NCBI RefSeq assembly: GCF_019711685.1
Contig: NZ_JAIGYQ010000014.1
Coordinates: 1 to 32,035 of the forward strand
Reading direction: 5' to 3'
DNA length: 32,035 nt
DNA from: Helicobacter turcicus
Lineage (GTDB): Bacteria; Campylobacterota; Campylobacteria; Campylobacterales; Helicobacteraceae
A program made the position numbers and the translations under genes. This document shows, piece by piece, positions 22,970 to 31,913 of this stretch (its first letter is position 1; every line of letters starts with the position of its first letter). The notes below the pieces were generated by a model. That model was not told the DNA's origin and did no database searches. It worked only from the letters and a program-made list of their open reading frames with translations.

Positions 22970-23724
22970 TTAACTTCCCGAATTTGACTTTTTATCAGCT
23001 TGTATGAAGTAGAATTTTCTTCTGCCAATGTAGCAATAGGGGGGTTCAAATCCCGGCATTGCTGTTGCTCTAATAATTCTTTCAATTAAAGCCCCCCCCC
23101 CCCGCAGGAGTCAAGATGCACTTCCTTTAGAGTGTGGATTTCATTCCTTAGGTGAAACTCCCTACGCAAAGATGTAATAGAATCTTGTGGGATTAATGTA
23201 TATTGTCCTTGCAACATTTTTTCTAAATTTTCACAAAATAACGTAAGCCCTGCTGCATTTGCCAAATCCACAAGCTCATCTACAAAACAATGCTTAGGAA
23301 TTATAAAACGTTTCTCAAAGGCAATAGCTCCGCTATCAATGCCCTCGTCCATTTTGTGAATACTTACACCAAATTCCTTATCCGCATTTAAAATTGCAAA
23401 AGAAAATTGATTACACCCCCTATATTCTGGCAAAGGGGCTAAATGCAGATTAAAGGCAATTTCTCTTGCACAATTAATATGCTCTTTTTTTAAAATTGCG
23501 TGATACTGCACACTAAAAAGTATATCAAACTCTAAGTCTAAAAGCATATCTAAGTCCTCAAGCATTAAAAGCCCTTTTTCTTTTGCAAACTCTCTTACTC
23601 CATTTCCTCTAGGTGAGCTCCCAACAGCAACAATTACATAATCTAAGCTATTTTGTCTCTCAAAAAGGAATTCTAAGCACTCTTTGCCAATTTCCTTTGC
23701 ACCTAAAAAGACAACTTTTTTCAC
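22970..23724 (-). CDS. Phase-variable sugar N-formyltransferase, OFF in this sequence (12 G)
   Basis: It starts with GTG, overlapping the upstream dehydrogenase stop. The catalytic Asn and His are in FNLHLAPLPEYRG and the Asp is in EGIDSGAIAF. At 12 G the frame ends CGGGGL-stop at 23086 after 212 residues. With 13 G it continues as ALIERIIRATAMPGFEPPY and YCYIGRRKFYF to a TAA at 22970-22972, giving 251 residues. That tail is what formyltransferases of this fold normally have, and its stop sits one base from the next ATG. Both facts support 13 as the ON length. The product would formylate the amino sugar of module two. Confidence 0.88.
23092..23103 (-). repeat. G12 phase-variation tract in a formyltransferase (OFF)
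   Basis: Twelve C on the plus strand, preceded by TGC on the coding strand. Thirteen opens a further 39 codons; 11 stops after CGGGGFN. Confidence 0.9.
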
Positions 23725-24788
23725 ACTTTTGCTCCTAATTTACACTGCTTTGGAGTTATGGGCAAAAACACTTCCTTGCCAGTTTCAATAGATTCATACA
23801 TTGCTACTATAAGCTCTAAGCTCTTCCTGCCCTCCTCTCCACTTACTAATGCCTTTGTGCCATTTCTTAAACAATCTACCACTTGCAAATAATACTCCCT
23901 ATGCCCAAATCCATACACATTTGGGGGATTTACAGAGTATTTTTCTAAAACTTCTGCATCACTTGCTATGGGCTTTACAAAATTCCAATGCTGCATTTGA
24001 TTGACCGCAAAACCCCCTATTTCCACGCTTCCAAGCTCTCCTAAAATAGAAATGCTCCCTTCTAAATCAGAAGGACGCGTGGCAGTTGTTGCTTCCACCA
24101 CTCCTAGCGCCCCATTTTTAAACTTTAACACAGCAATTCCTGTATCCTCCGCCTCTATTGTGCTTAAAGCCGTAGTGCCTTTTGCAAACACACTCTCTAC
24201 ATCACCTAGCATCCACTCTAGTAAATCAATATGATGGCTTGCCTGATTTGTAAAAACTCCTCCATCATACGCCCAAGTCCCCCGCCAGGAATCCTGTTTA
24301 TAATAGCTATCATCTCTACACCAGCGCACACGCACACTTCCTAGCACAAGCTTACCAAAGCGTCCAGACTCCAACGCCTCCCTTAACTTCCTAACAGGTA
24401 AATTGTAGCGATTCTGCTTGACTACAAAGAGTCTTACACCATTTCTCTTACAAGCCTCAATCATCTTATCTGCATCCTCTAAAGTCAATGCCATAGGCTT
24501 CTCAACAATAATATGCTTTTGATAAGGCGCAACTTCAAGCGTATTTTGTGCATGCAAACCACTAGGAGTTAGGATAGAGACAATATCAATTTGCGCACCA
24601 CAAACTCGCATCATCTCTTCTAAGCTCACAAAATAAGGAATCTTATATTTCTCCCCAAAGCTCTGCGCACGGTCTTTTTGTATATCACACACTGCTACAA
24701 GTTTTGCGCCCTCTATCTCGCCACAACTTAGCAAATCCCCATGACGTTTTGCGATTCTCCCACAACCAAGCAGTGCAACTCCTAGCAT
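23721..24788 (-). CDS. Gfo/Idh/MocA-family sugar-nucleotide dehydrogenase, WlbA-like
   Basis: The 355-residue NAD-dependent oxidoreductase has the Rossmann motif ALLGCGRIAKRH at the N-terminus, the family motif IIVEKPMAL in the middle, and GVFTNQASHHIDLLEWM for substrate binding. These match the UDP-N-acetylglucosaminuronate 3-dehydrogenases (WlbA). It oxidises C3 to a ketone for a following aminotransferase. Here the aminotransferase is at 20784-21878, with acetyl- and formyltransferases between, making a second module parallel to the WbpB-E-D set at 27530-30836. Its ATG overlaps the stop of the DUF354 gene. Whether the substrate is a uronic acid or a deoxy sugar cannot be decided. Confidence 0.82.
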   Translation of the reverse strand: MLGVALLGCGRIAKRHGDLLSCGEIEGAKLVAVCDIQKDRAQSFGEKYKIPYFVSLEEMMRVCGAQIDIVSILTPSGLHAQNTLEVAPYQKHIIVEKPMALTLEDADKMIEACKRNGVRLFVVKQNRYNLPVRKLREALESGRFGKLVLGSVRVRWCRDDSYYKQDSWRGTWAYDGGVFTNQASHHIDLLEWMLGDVESVFAKGTTALSTIEAEDTGIAVLKFKNGALGVVEATTATRPSDLEGSISILGELGSVEIGGFAVNQMQHWNFVKPIASDAEVLEKYSVNPPNVYGFGHREYYLQVVDCLRNGTKALVSGEEGRKSLELIVAMYESIETGKEVFLPITPKQCKLGAKV

Positions 24789-25861
24789 AAAATCTCCTTT
24801 TCAATACGTTCAATCATTCGCTCAAAATTACAAGCACCTTTAATAAAATAGCTTTGCGATTCCACTCTCTTGCCTAGCATTTCCTTAGCAATTTTTAAAA
24901 TCTCATCACAATCTTGCGTCCAAAACATAAGCTTATTTTTAATCAAATATTGGTCATGGATTAACCAAATAGAACGTGTAGAAATGGTTGGAATCCCATA
25001 ACAAACTGCTTCTAAATTCATAGTCCCGCCCCCGCCAATAAAAAGGTCAATAAAAGGATAAAACTCCTCTGGTCTTAGCTTCTCTTCAAGCACCACTGCA
25101 ATTGCGCCAAAGTCGTTTTTCAATCTCTCTTTTTCATAACGAGGCATAATCACCAAATTCGCATCTAACTGCGCTCTTAAAAGTGGAATCACCTCATAAA
25201 TAGTTGGAATCTTTTCTTTCACATAATGTGCCTTGTATTCCTCCTCTCTAATGAGAATCGTGGGTTTAGAAATATCCATTCCATAACGTATTCTAAAATC
25301 ATTTTTTGCTTCTTTTTTAATCGCATTTATCCATAATGCCACATCAATAAAGGGATAAGATTCCACTTGTGTTTCATTAAGTGCAAAACGTAACATCAAT
25401 TCTTTAGGCAAAATAAAAGGATAAAAAAAGAGCTTAGAAAAAGGGAGTGTAAGACGCGCTACTGCGGTGAGTTCATAGGAGAATTCTTCATCACCGGGTT
25501 TTGTAAATGCTGGTGTGTCATAGATATTAACAACAGGAATCCCAATCCCATAAGCTACCTGCACACTATCTACCACAGCGCCGCAAATTAATACCTTTGG
25601 AACACCTCTAGCTTTAAAAAGGTCTAATATCTCTTTTTGACGAAAAATACGTGCTTCAAACTTCTCTAAAAGTGTCTCCCCTCCATATTCTCCAAGCACA
25701 ATATGAGGGATTTTATGCAATTCTAAAATCTCTTTTGCTTCTGTGTAATGAGGCGCATAGCGCGTAGTTACTAAAATCTTGTGATTTCTTTTTGCCAACT
25801 CCTTAATCATCACCATAAAAAACATTGCATATTTAGGAGTTGCAACATCAATCCAAATCAT
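24782..25861 (-). CDS. DUF354 protein, GT-B/UDP-GlcNAc 2-epimerase-like fold
   Basis: About 359 residues beginning MIWIDVATPKYAMFF, with FIGGGGTMNLEAVCYGIPTI near the C-terminus, the nucleotide-binding segment of GT-B folds. DUF354 proteins are relatives of UDP-GlcNAc 2-epimerases and are common in glycan loci, but no reaction is established that I can name. It could be the only glycosyltransferase-like enzyme in the window or an epimerase. The ATG at 25859-25861 overlaps the stop of the amidotransferase (TGATG); a GTG one codon earlier is possible. No break is seen. Confidence 0.75.
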   Translation of the reverse strand: MIWIDVATPKYAMFFMVMIKELAKRNHKILVTTRYAPHYTEAKEILELHKIPHIVLGEYGGETLLEKFEARIFRQKEILDLFKARGVPKVLICGAVVDSVQVAYGIGIPVVNIYDTPAFTKPGDEEFSYELTAVARLTLPFSKLFFYPFILPKELMLRFALNETQVESYPFIDVALWINAIKKEAKNDFRIRYGMDISKPTILIREEEYKAHYVKEKIPTIYEVIPLLRAQLDANLVIMPRYEKERLKNDFGAIAVVLEEKLRPEEFYPFIDLFIGGGGTMNLEAVCYGIPTISTRSIWLIHDQYLIKNKLMFWTQDCDEILKIAKEMLGKRVESQSYFIKGACNFERMIERIEKEILC

Positions 25862-27537
25862 CACCTATTCCTTAATTGTTGAAAAATCACAGAGCGCACA
25901 TCAAAAAGACCTTGAAAATTATAGCCTAAAGTTTGCGCTATTTCCCGCTCAGGCGCAGAAAAGCCCTTTTTATCCAAACGCCAAGCAAGATTCTTACTTC
26001 CCAAACGTTCCAAAATCACCCTTAAAATATACTTACCATAGCCACATGCAACCTTTAAGCCCTCTGGCAATCTAAACGCAAACTCCACCACTCTATAATC
26101 CGTAAAAGGTGTGCGATTCTCTAAACTAAATGTCATAGCATCTCTATCCTCATAGCGCAAAAGATTTGGTAAATTAAACTCCATAACATCTAGCCACAAT
26201 CCTTTATTAAAATCAAGCAAAAAACGCTCCAAAAGATTCTCTAGCGGTGGCTTAGGCAACCCCATTTGCTCTAATTTTCGCAAGTTTTGTGCATTATCTT
26301 CTGCAAAAAGTTGTAGCTTTAACTCCTTATCCAAAGAACATTTTAGCCCAAACATATACTCTTCTAACGCCTCTTTTCCATAGATTCTAAGCCTATCCTT
26401 AAAGGCTTCTTTATGCATAAAAATATAGCGTCCAATGTGATGGTAATACCCCCCAAAAAGCTCATCGGCTCCCTGCCCACTAAGCACAACCTTACATTCT
26501 TTAGCAATCTCTTTAAATAACGCAAATTGCGCATAAATAGAAAAACTCCTAAAAATCTCATCTTGTGCGCACACAAGTTTTGCAAAATCCTTTTTACAAT
26601 CCTCTAACCTTAGAGCAACTTCACAAATCTCCTCTTTAATATCTCTGCCAATTTCTCTAATATGCGCACTCTCATCAATGTTTTTAAAATCCCTAAAACC
26701 TAACCCAAAAAACTTACAATCCCCATTTAGACGCTTTATTAAATGTGCCAAAATAGAGCTATCCACGCCTCCAGAGACACTAAGTGCTACTTGCACATCA
26801 GAACGCAAACGCAATTTTAGGGCATCTAATAGCAAAGTTTCTAACTCTTCTACTGCGCAATCTAACGTATAATGCTGTGGCGCAATTTCAAGATTCCAAT
26901 AGCGCACTAACTTAAGCTTTCCGTCCTTAAACACTCCATAATGTGCCGCTAAAAAAGGCATAATCCCTTTATAAATCGTCTTATCCTTGCTACCATTGCT
27001 AAAGAGCAACCATTTTGCGACTTCTTCTAAATCAAACTCTTGTGGCAAAATCTCCAAAAGTGCCTTAATCTCTGAAGCAAAGCAAATTCTATCTCCATGT
27101 AATCCATAAAATAAAGGCTTATTGCCCAACCTATCCCTTGCAAAAAATAAGCTACTATCGCGCCTATCATACACCACAAAGGCAAAATCCCCATTGAATT
27201 TCTCCAAGCACTTCTCACCCCAAAACGCAAAGGCATGTAGCAAAACCTCTGTATCGCTTTTTGTCTGGAATGCAACCCCAAAACCCTCTAATTCCTCCCT
27301 TAGCTCTAAATAATTATAAATCTCTCCATTAAACACAAGCACAAAATGCGGACAATAAGAGGAGATAAAGGGCTGATTTGCTTCCTTTTCCAAATCAATA
27401 ATACTTAAACGATTATGCGCTAACGCAATCCCTTTTTCACTAAAAACCCCGCTAAAGTTTGGACCCCTATGCGCCATAGTTTTAGATGCTTTTTTTATAG
27501 CTTCTAAGGGATAATTCCCTCCACAAATGCTACACAT
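25861..27537 (-). CDS. Asparagine-synthase-like, glutamine-dependent amidotransferase
   Basis: The 558-residue two-domain enzyme has an N-terminal class II glutaminase with the nucleophile Cys2 (MCSICGG), HNRLSIIDL and FNGEIYNY. The C-terminal synthetase domain has the pyrophosphate loop SGGVDSS (255-261) and GADELFGGYYHHIGRY. In AsnB it amidates aspartate; in glycan loci homologues amidate the carboxyl of uronic acids. Its position between a uronic acid biosynthesis set and the DUF354 gene favours sugar-uronamide formation. All catalytic motifs are present. It overlaps the aminotransferase gene upstream by 8 bases. Confidence 0.88.
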   Translation of the reverse strand: MCSICGGNYPLEAIKKASKTMAHRGPNFSGVFSEKGIALAHNRLSIIDLEKEANQPFISSYCPHFVLVFNGEIYNYLELREELEGFGVAFQTKSDTEVLLHAFAFWGEKCLEKFNGDFAFVVYDRRDSSLFFARDRLGNKPLFYGLHGDRICFASEIKALLEILPQEFDLEEVAKWLLFSNGSKDKTIYKGIMPFLAAHYGVFKDGKLKLVRYWNLEIAPQHYTLDCAVEELETLLLDALKLRLRSDVQVALSVSGGVDSSILAHLIKRLNGDCKFFGLGFRDFKNIDESAHIREIGRDIKEEICEVALRLEDCKKDFAKLVCAQDEIFRSFSIYAQFALFKEIAKECKVVLSGQGADELFGGYYHHIGRYIFMHKEAFKDRLRIYGKEALEEYMFGLKCSLDKELKLQLFAEDNAQNLRKLEQMGLPKPPLENLLERFLLDFNKGLWLDVMEFNLPNLLRYEDRDAMTFSLENRTPFTDYRVVEFAFRLPEGLKVACGYGKYILRVILERLGSKNLAWRLDKKGFSAPEREIAQTLGYNFQGLFDVRSVIFQQLRNR

Positions 27538-28627
27538 TAAACCATTCTTTAATCACTTGAGCTATCCCCTTAACCTCTTCTTTTCTTAAACAAGGATTCA
27601 TCGGCAAACTCAACACTTCACAACTTGCAATTTCTGTCTTTTTAAAATCTCCCTTTTGGTAGCTTAAATCTTTAAAGCACTCCTGCAAATGCAACCCTAA
27701 AGGATAATGCACAACACTTGGGATTCCATATTTTTTTAAATGTTCTTGCAATTTACAACGTTGATTTGTTTGGATAGTGTATTGCGCATACACACTCACC
27801 CTTCCCTCTATAATGCGCGGAATCTTTACGCAATTGCCTAAAAAACCATCATACCATTTTGCAACCTCTTGCCTTCTTTGAATCGTCTCTTTAAAAGCCC
27901 TTAATTTAATGCGCAAAATCGCCGCTTGTAAAGCGTCTAATCTCCCGCCAATCCCAACATATTTGTGCAAATACCTTTGTGTTTGTCCATGCACTCTTAA
28001 GCACGCAATTTTCTCTGCTAAATCCCCATTACGTGTAAAGATAGCCCCTCCATCTCCATAACACCCTAAAGGCTTTGATGGAAAGAAGCTAGTTGTTGCC
28101 ACGTCACCATATAAAGAATCTTTTATTCCCTTAAACTCCGCACCAAAACTTTGCGCACCATCTAAAATAAGCTTAAGATTCCACTTTCTAGCAAGAAATT
28201 CTAACCTTTCTAAATCCGGCGGTTGCCCATACAAACTCACTGCTAAAATCGCTTTAGTTTTAGGTGTAATTGCATTTTCTATCAAGGCGCAATCTATATT
28301 AAAATCCTCTAAAGAAATATCCACAAATACAGGTTTTGCACCCAAAAGCGCAATCATCTCTGAAGTTGCAATAAAGCTAAAAGGTGGAGTAATGACTTCA
28401 TCACCTGCTTGGATTCCTAATGCCATTAAGGCTAATAGCAGTGCATCACTCCCACTTCCACAAGTTACCGCATATCCACCCCCTACAAACTCCACTAACT
28501 CTTGCTCAAGCCCCTTAACCTCTTCGCCCATAATATAATTTGCATTACGACAAACCCTTAAAACCGCTTCTTCAATTGCTTGCTTTTGCTCTAAATGCGC
28601 TTTTTTTAAATTTGCAAAATCAATCAT
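27530..28627 (-). CDS. wbpE: UDP-3-keto-sugar aminotransferase, WbpE-like
   Basis: About 365 residues of the DegT/DnrJ/EryC1 family: [27 protein letters not shown] and [15 protein letters not shown] with the PLP lysine. WbpE turns UDP-3-keto-GlcNAcA into the 3-amino sugar using the glutamate that the WbpB step regenerates from 2-oxoglutarate. The start at the ATG 28625-28627 gives [11 protein letters not shown], as in the family; a longer frame adds eight unlikely residues. It overlaps the WbpD-like gene by 8 bases. It is a distant paralogue of the aminotransferase at 20784. The assignment rests on the WbpB/WbpD/WbpI neighbours as well as sequence. Confidence 0.88.
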   Translation of the reverse strand: MIDFANLKKAHLEQKQAIEEAVLRVCRNANYIMGEEVKGLEQELVEFVGGGYAVTCGSGSDALLLALMALGIQAGDEVITPPFSFIATSEMIALLGAKPVFVDISLEDFNIDCALIENAITPKTKAILAVSLYGQPPDLERLEFLARKWNLKLILDGAQSFGAEFKGIKDSLYGDVATTSFFPSKPLGCYGDGGAIFTRNGDLAEKIACLRVHGQTQRYLHKYVGIGGRLDALQAAILRIKLRAFKETIQRRQEVAKWYDGFLGNCVKIPRIIEGRVSVYAQYTIQTNQRCKLQEHLKKYGIPSVVHYPLGLHLQECFKDLSYQKGDFKKTEIASCEVLSLPMNPCLRKEEVKGIAQVIKEWFNV

Positions 28628-29195
28628 GCACAATCTCCAATCTCTCCCCAACTAAACGATAATACGTTTTATCATAGCTATCCACAGCGATTCCGCGACT
28701 ATCAAACTCCAAGCGCAATCCAGCCTTATCCACCCAGCCAATTTGCCTAGCAGGATTACCCACCATTAGCGCATAGCTTTGCACATCATGCACAACAACA
28801 CTTCCAGCACCAATAAACGCATACTCTCCAATACTAACCCCGCACACAATCGTTACATTTGCGCCAATAGACACTCCCTGTTTTAAAAGCGTTTTTCTAA
28901 ACTCTTCTTTGCGATTGATAAAAGCGCGGGGATTATGCACATTTGTAAAAACCATAGAAGGACCTAAAAACACATCATTTTCTAGCCAAACCCCCTCATA
29001 AATGCTCACATTATTTTGCACTTTACACCCGCTTCCAATGCGCACATTAGGACCAACAACGCAATTTTGCCCAAAGGAACAATTCTCCCCAATCACACTT
29101 CCGCTTAAAATATGGCTAAAATGCCAAATCTTACATCCCTTTCCAATTTGCACATTAGGATCAATGATGGCACTTTGATGTGCAAAATACTCCAT
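28620..29195 (-). CDS. wbpD: UDP-amino-sugar N-acetyltransferase, WbpD-like
   Basis: About 191 residues of left-handed beta-helix acetyltransferase. The N-terminus ([18 protein letters not shown], then KIWHFSHI) and the C-terminal acetyl-CoA part ([20 protein letters not shown]) match WbpD/WlbB, which acetylate the 3-amine of UDP-GlcNAc3NA. The ATG at 29193-29195 lies one base after the formyltransferase stop (TAA-C-ATG); the GTG four codons earlier would sit inside that gene. It should act when the formyltransferase is OFF, giving a 3-acetamido sugar. Confidence 0.9.
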   Translation of the reverse strand: MEYFAHQSAIIDPNVQIGKGCKIWHFSHILSGSVIGENCSFGQNCVVGPNVRIGSGCKVQNNVSIYEGVWLENDVFLGPSMVFTNVHNPRAFINRKEEFRKTLLKQGVSIGANVTIVCGVSIGEYAFIGAGSVVVHDVQSYALMVGNPARQIGWVDKAGLRLEFDSRGIAVDSYDKTYYRLVGERLEIVHD

Positions 29196-29196
29196 G

Positions 29197-29876
29197 TTAT
29201 TCCTCACACATTTTTTCTTTATACGTATTAAAGTGTTCTATCATTTCTCTCTCCTCTAAAGGCTGCATTCTTTTTGCGCTCTTGCAAAAGGCAATATCCG
29301 CAAAAGGATTCTTAGGATTTTGCAAATACAATTCAAAATTTGCAAGCATTGCAATTTCGTTTTCATAATGCCTTCTTGCAAGTGTTTGTAAGGAATCGCT
29401 AGGATAAATCGATGTAGGTTGTATAGCTACAACCTCCCCGCAATCTACCTCTGTATCAATATAATGTAAGCTCACGCCTAAGGGTTTATCCTCTAAAATC
29501 GCCCATTTAAAAGCGTCTAATCCTCTGCAATTTGGAATAATCCCCGGATGCGCGTTTAAAATTCTCTTTCCGCTTAAACACTCATGGGATAGTATCCCGC
29601 CACCTGTTAGAATATAAATTTCACATGCATTATCAATCTCTGTATCGCTTCTACAACTTCTAAAGGGGATTTTCCATTGTTTTGCAATCTCCTCTGCACT
29701 GATTGCCTCGCTTTGTCTAGGTCTATGTGCAAATAACACTGCCCTCTCCTCTTTGCTAACAAAAGGTAAAGAATAAATCACAAAATCCCCCCCCCCCGCT
29801 GATTCAAGAGTTGGTTCAAAACTTGTTCTGTTTTTAAATGCGGTGCTTGATAAGTAATAATGCCAATTTTTTGCAT
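29197..29876 (-). CDS. Phase-variable N-formyltransferase of the WbpB-E-D module, OFF in this sequence (11 G)
   Basis: The ATG at 29874-29876 directly follows the WbpB stop and reads [14 protein letters not shown], then about 26 codons to the G tract. With 11 G it ends at once (GGGIL-stop). With 12 G it enters [17 protein letters not shown], the open frame that continues to 29197, giving 226 residues. The catalytic Asn and His are in [13 protein letters not shown] and the Asp in [12 protein letters not shown] start after the tract exists, but it would lack the first beta-strand and helix. I infer that this enzyme formylates the amine made by the WbpE-like enzyme. Confidence 0.87.
29787..29797 (-). 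repeat. G11 phase-variation tract in a formyltransferase (OFF)
   Basis: Eleven C on the plus strand, preceded by AGC on the coding strand. Twelve or nine restores the frame; ten and eleven stop early. It is the only one of the three formyltransferase tracts near the start of its gene. Confidence 0.9.
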
Positions 29877-30836
29877 TTAAGATTCCTTTATTTGTGTTAA
29901 ATAAGGGTGATAATCTCCCTTTAACCCTATAATTTCAGCATTTCTTATTGCATGGACGATATTTATAGAGGTCTTTGCCTCTTGTAGTCCAAATCCGCCT
30001 CCCTTTAAAATATCCCTATAACTCTCTGTATGCAAATCTGTAAAGCCATCGCTAAATTCTAAGGATTCTCCATTAAGGCTAATGCATCTAAAGGTGCGTT
30101 TATTTTGTTCTAGTGCGATTTTAGGCAAGGCATTTGCATCCACAGAGAGAAACCAGCGCACTCTAGCATGTTTTAATTCTAAGATTCCGCTAGCACTTTG
30201 TGCGTTTAAGCAATGCACTACACTCCCTCTAACCTCCCCAAAAATCCAAGCAAGCATATCAAAAAAATGCACACCGATATTTGTAGCCACTCCGCCACTT
30301 TTAGAAACATCTCCTTTCCAAGAGACGAAATACCACTTGCCTCGCGAAGTGATATAAGTTAGCTCCACATCAAAAACCTTATTGGGTTCTTTTTGTAAGG
30401 TTTCTTCAACTCTTTTTCTTAAGGCAACAATACTAGGATGCAAACGCAATTGCAAAATCGTATAAACATTTGCTTTTGTCTCCTTTTGCATGGCTTCTAG
30501 GGCTTCTATATTCCAAGGATTTAGCACCAAAGGCTTTTCACAAATCACACTAGCCCCGCTTCTAAGCCCAAAACGAATATGGCTATCATGCAAATAATTA
30601 GGAGAGCAAATGGACAAAAAATCTAGCCCACAACCCTTTCGTCTTAACTTATCCACATGCCTATCAAATCTTTCAAATTCTGTAAAAAAATCTGCATTAG
30701 GAAAATAGCTATCCATAATCCCAACCCCATCATAAGGGTCTAATGCACACGATAACACATTTTGTGTTTCTTTAATCGCCTTTAAATGTCTAGGTGCGAT
30801 ATATCCTGCTACTCCAATCAAACCAAACTGCTTCAT
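29877..30836 (-). CDS. wbpB: UDP-GlcNAcA 3-dehydrogenase, WbpB-like
   Basis: The 319-residue Gfo/Idh/MocA oxidoreductase has IGVAGYIAPRHLKAIKET at the N-terminus, SICSPNYLHDSHI, ICEKPLVLNPW (98-108) and VATNIGVHFFDMLAW. These segments match P. aeruginosa WbpB closely as I recall it. It oxidises C3 of UDP-GlcNAcA with 2-oxoglutarate recycling its NAD. WbpE- and WbpD-like genes follow, with the formyltransferase inserted between. It abuts the WbpI-like gene with no spacer. The UDP-GlcNAc 6-dehydrogenase (WbpA) that would supply the substrate is not in the window. Confidence 0.92.
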   Translation of the reverse strand: MKQFGLIGVAGYIAPRHLKAIKETQNVLSCALDPYDGVGIMDSYFPNADFFTEFERFDRHVDKLRRKGCGLDFLSICSPNYLHDSHIRFGLRSGASVICEKPLVLNPWNIEALEAMQKETKANVYTILQLRLHPSIVALRKRVEETLQKEPNKVFDVELTYITSRGKWYFVSWKGDVSKSGGVATNIGVHFFDMLAWIFGEVRGSVVHCLNAQSASGILELKHARVRWFLSVDANALPKIALEQNKRTFRCISLNGESLEFSDGFTDLHTESYRDILKGGGFGLQEAKTSINIVHAIRNAEIIGLKGDYHPYLTQIKES

Positions 30837-31901
30837 CTAAAACCCCTTAAGTGTTTGTAGAATCTTTTTGCTTGCATCTCCATTGCCATAGAGATTTTTC
30901 TCAAATTCCATATCCATATCGGCAATTTTTTTAAAACCATCAAGGATTTTATCCCTATTTGCACCAACTAGCACATTAACCCCGCATTCTACAAGCTCTA
31001 CCCATTCTGTTTCATCACGTAAAGTCATGCAAGGTTTTTTAAAAAAATAGGCTTCCTTTTGCAAGCCTCCGCTATCTGTTATGACCATTTGACAATGTTG
31101 CAAGACCCATACCATTTCTAAATAACTTAAGGCTTCCATAAAACGAAGATTCTCCACCTTAAAAGAATTTTTCTCTAAAACATTCCTTGTTCTAGGATGT
31201 AGGGGGACACAAACCAAAACTTCTTTAGAAATCGTATTTAAGCCCTCTAAAATCTCCTGCATTCTTTGCAAATCATCTGTATTTTCTGCTCTATGCAATG
31301 TGCATAAAATAAAGTGCTTAGGCAATGCAATTGTAGGTTTCTTAGCCATTTTTTGATAATGCAGGGCAACATCTAGCATAATATCCCCAACTTTTAGTAG
31401 CGCACAATCAAATCCCAAAAAACCCTCTTTTACCAAATTATCATAAGCATTTTGCGAGGGCACAAACAAAAACTTAGAAATCCTATCGCTTAAGATTCTA
31501 TTAATCTCTTCTGGCATTTTAGGATTAAAGCTTCTTAAGCCTGCTTCTACATGCGCTATGGGGATATGGAGTTTTGCACTAGCTAATGCACCCGCAAGCG
31601 TAGAATCTGTGTCGCCATAGATAAGAGTAAAATCGGGCTTTTCTTTTACTAATACCTCCTCAATGCGCTCTAGCATTCTGCCTGTCATTGCTCCATGGGA
31701 TAACCCACCAATTCCTAAATGGTAAGCAGGAGTTGGAATCTCTAATTCTTTAAAAAAAGATGCACTCATTTGCGTATCGTAATGTTGCCCTGTATGGACC
31801 ATCACCTCTTGCACACCGCCATCTTTTGCGACTGCCCTGCTAAAAGCCGCTGCTTTGATAAACTGCGGTCTTGCTCCTACTATGCTAACGATTTTTTTTA
31901 T
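30837..31901 (-). CDS. wbpI: UDP-sugar 2-epimerase, WbpI/WecB-like, with an apparent ATA start
   Basis: About 354 residues. The conserved N-terminus is in frame (VSIVGARPQFIKAAAFSR), followed by HTGQHYD, GDTDSTLAGALASAKL, HVEAGLRSFNPKMPEE and ITDSGGLQKEA, all typical of the UDP-GlcNAc 2-epimerase family. No ATG, GTG or TTG lies before the GARPQ motif: an in-frame stop is followed by AAA, then ATA at 31899-31901, with GAGGAG six bases upstream of that ATA. The first normal start, GTG at 31812-31814, would remove 29 residues of the Rossmann core. ATA, or a mutated ATG, is therefore the likely start. In the WbpB-E-D context it would make the manno epimer of the diamino-uronic sugar. Confidence 0.85.
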   Translation of the reverse strand: MKKIVSIVGARPQFIKAAAFSRAVAKDGGVQEVMVHTGQHYDTQMSASFFKELEIPTPAYHLGIGGLSHGAMTGRMLERIEEVLVKEKPDFTLIYGDTDSTLAGALASAKLHIPIAHVEAGLRSFNPKMPEEINRILSDRISKFLFVPSQNAYDNLVKEGFLGFDCALLKVGDIMLDVALHYQKMAKKPTIALPKHFILCTLHRAENTDDLQRMQEILEGLNTISKEVLVCVPLHPRTRNVLEKNSFKVENLRFMEALSYLEMVWVLQHCQMVITDSGGLQKEAYFFKKPCMTLRDETEWVELVECGVNVLVGANRDKILDGFKKIADMDMEFEKNLYGNGDASKKILQTLKGF

Positions 31902-31907
31902 TTTTTA

Positions 31908-31913
31908 CTCCTC
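31908..31913 (-). promoter_or_regulatory. Ribosome binding site that points to the ATA start of the 2-epimerase
   Basis: GAGGAG on the minus strand is six bases before the ATA codon and overlaps the stop of the upstream gene. No other usable start codon is within its range. Confidence 0.6.

Noticed and set aside
29197-29781. GTG at 29781 as the natural start of the third formyltransferase
   Set aside because: The upstream ATG abuts the WbpB stop and encodes a typical first beta-strand; the shorter form lacks the N-terminal strand and helix. It could allow a weak residual product.
30837-31814. GTG at 31814 as the true start of the 2-epimerase
   Set aside because: It would delete the conserved GARPQFIK segment, which is in frame just upstream, and it lacks the GAGGAG site found before the ATA.
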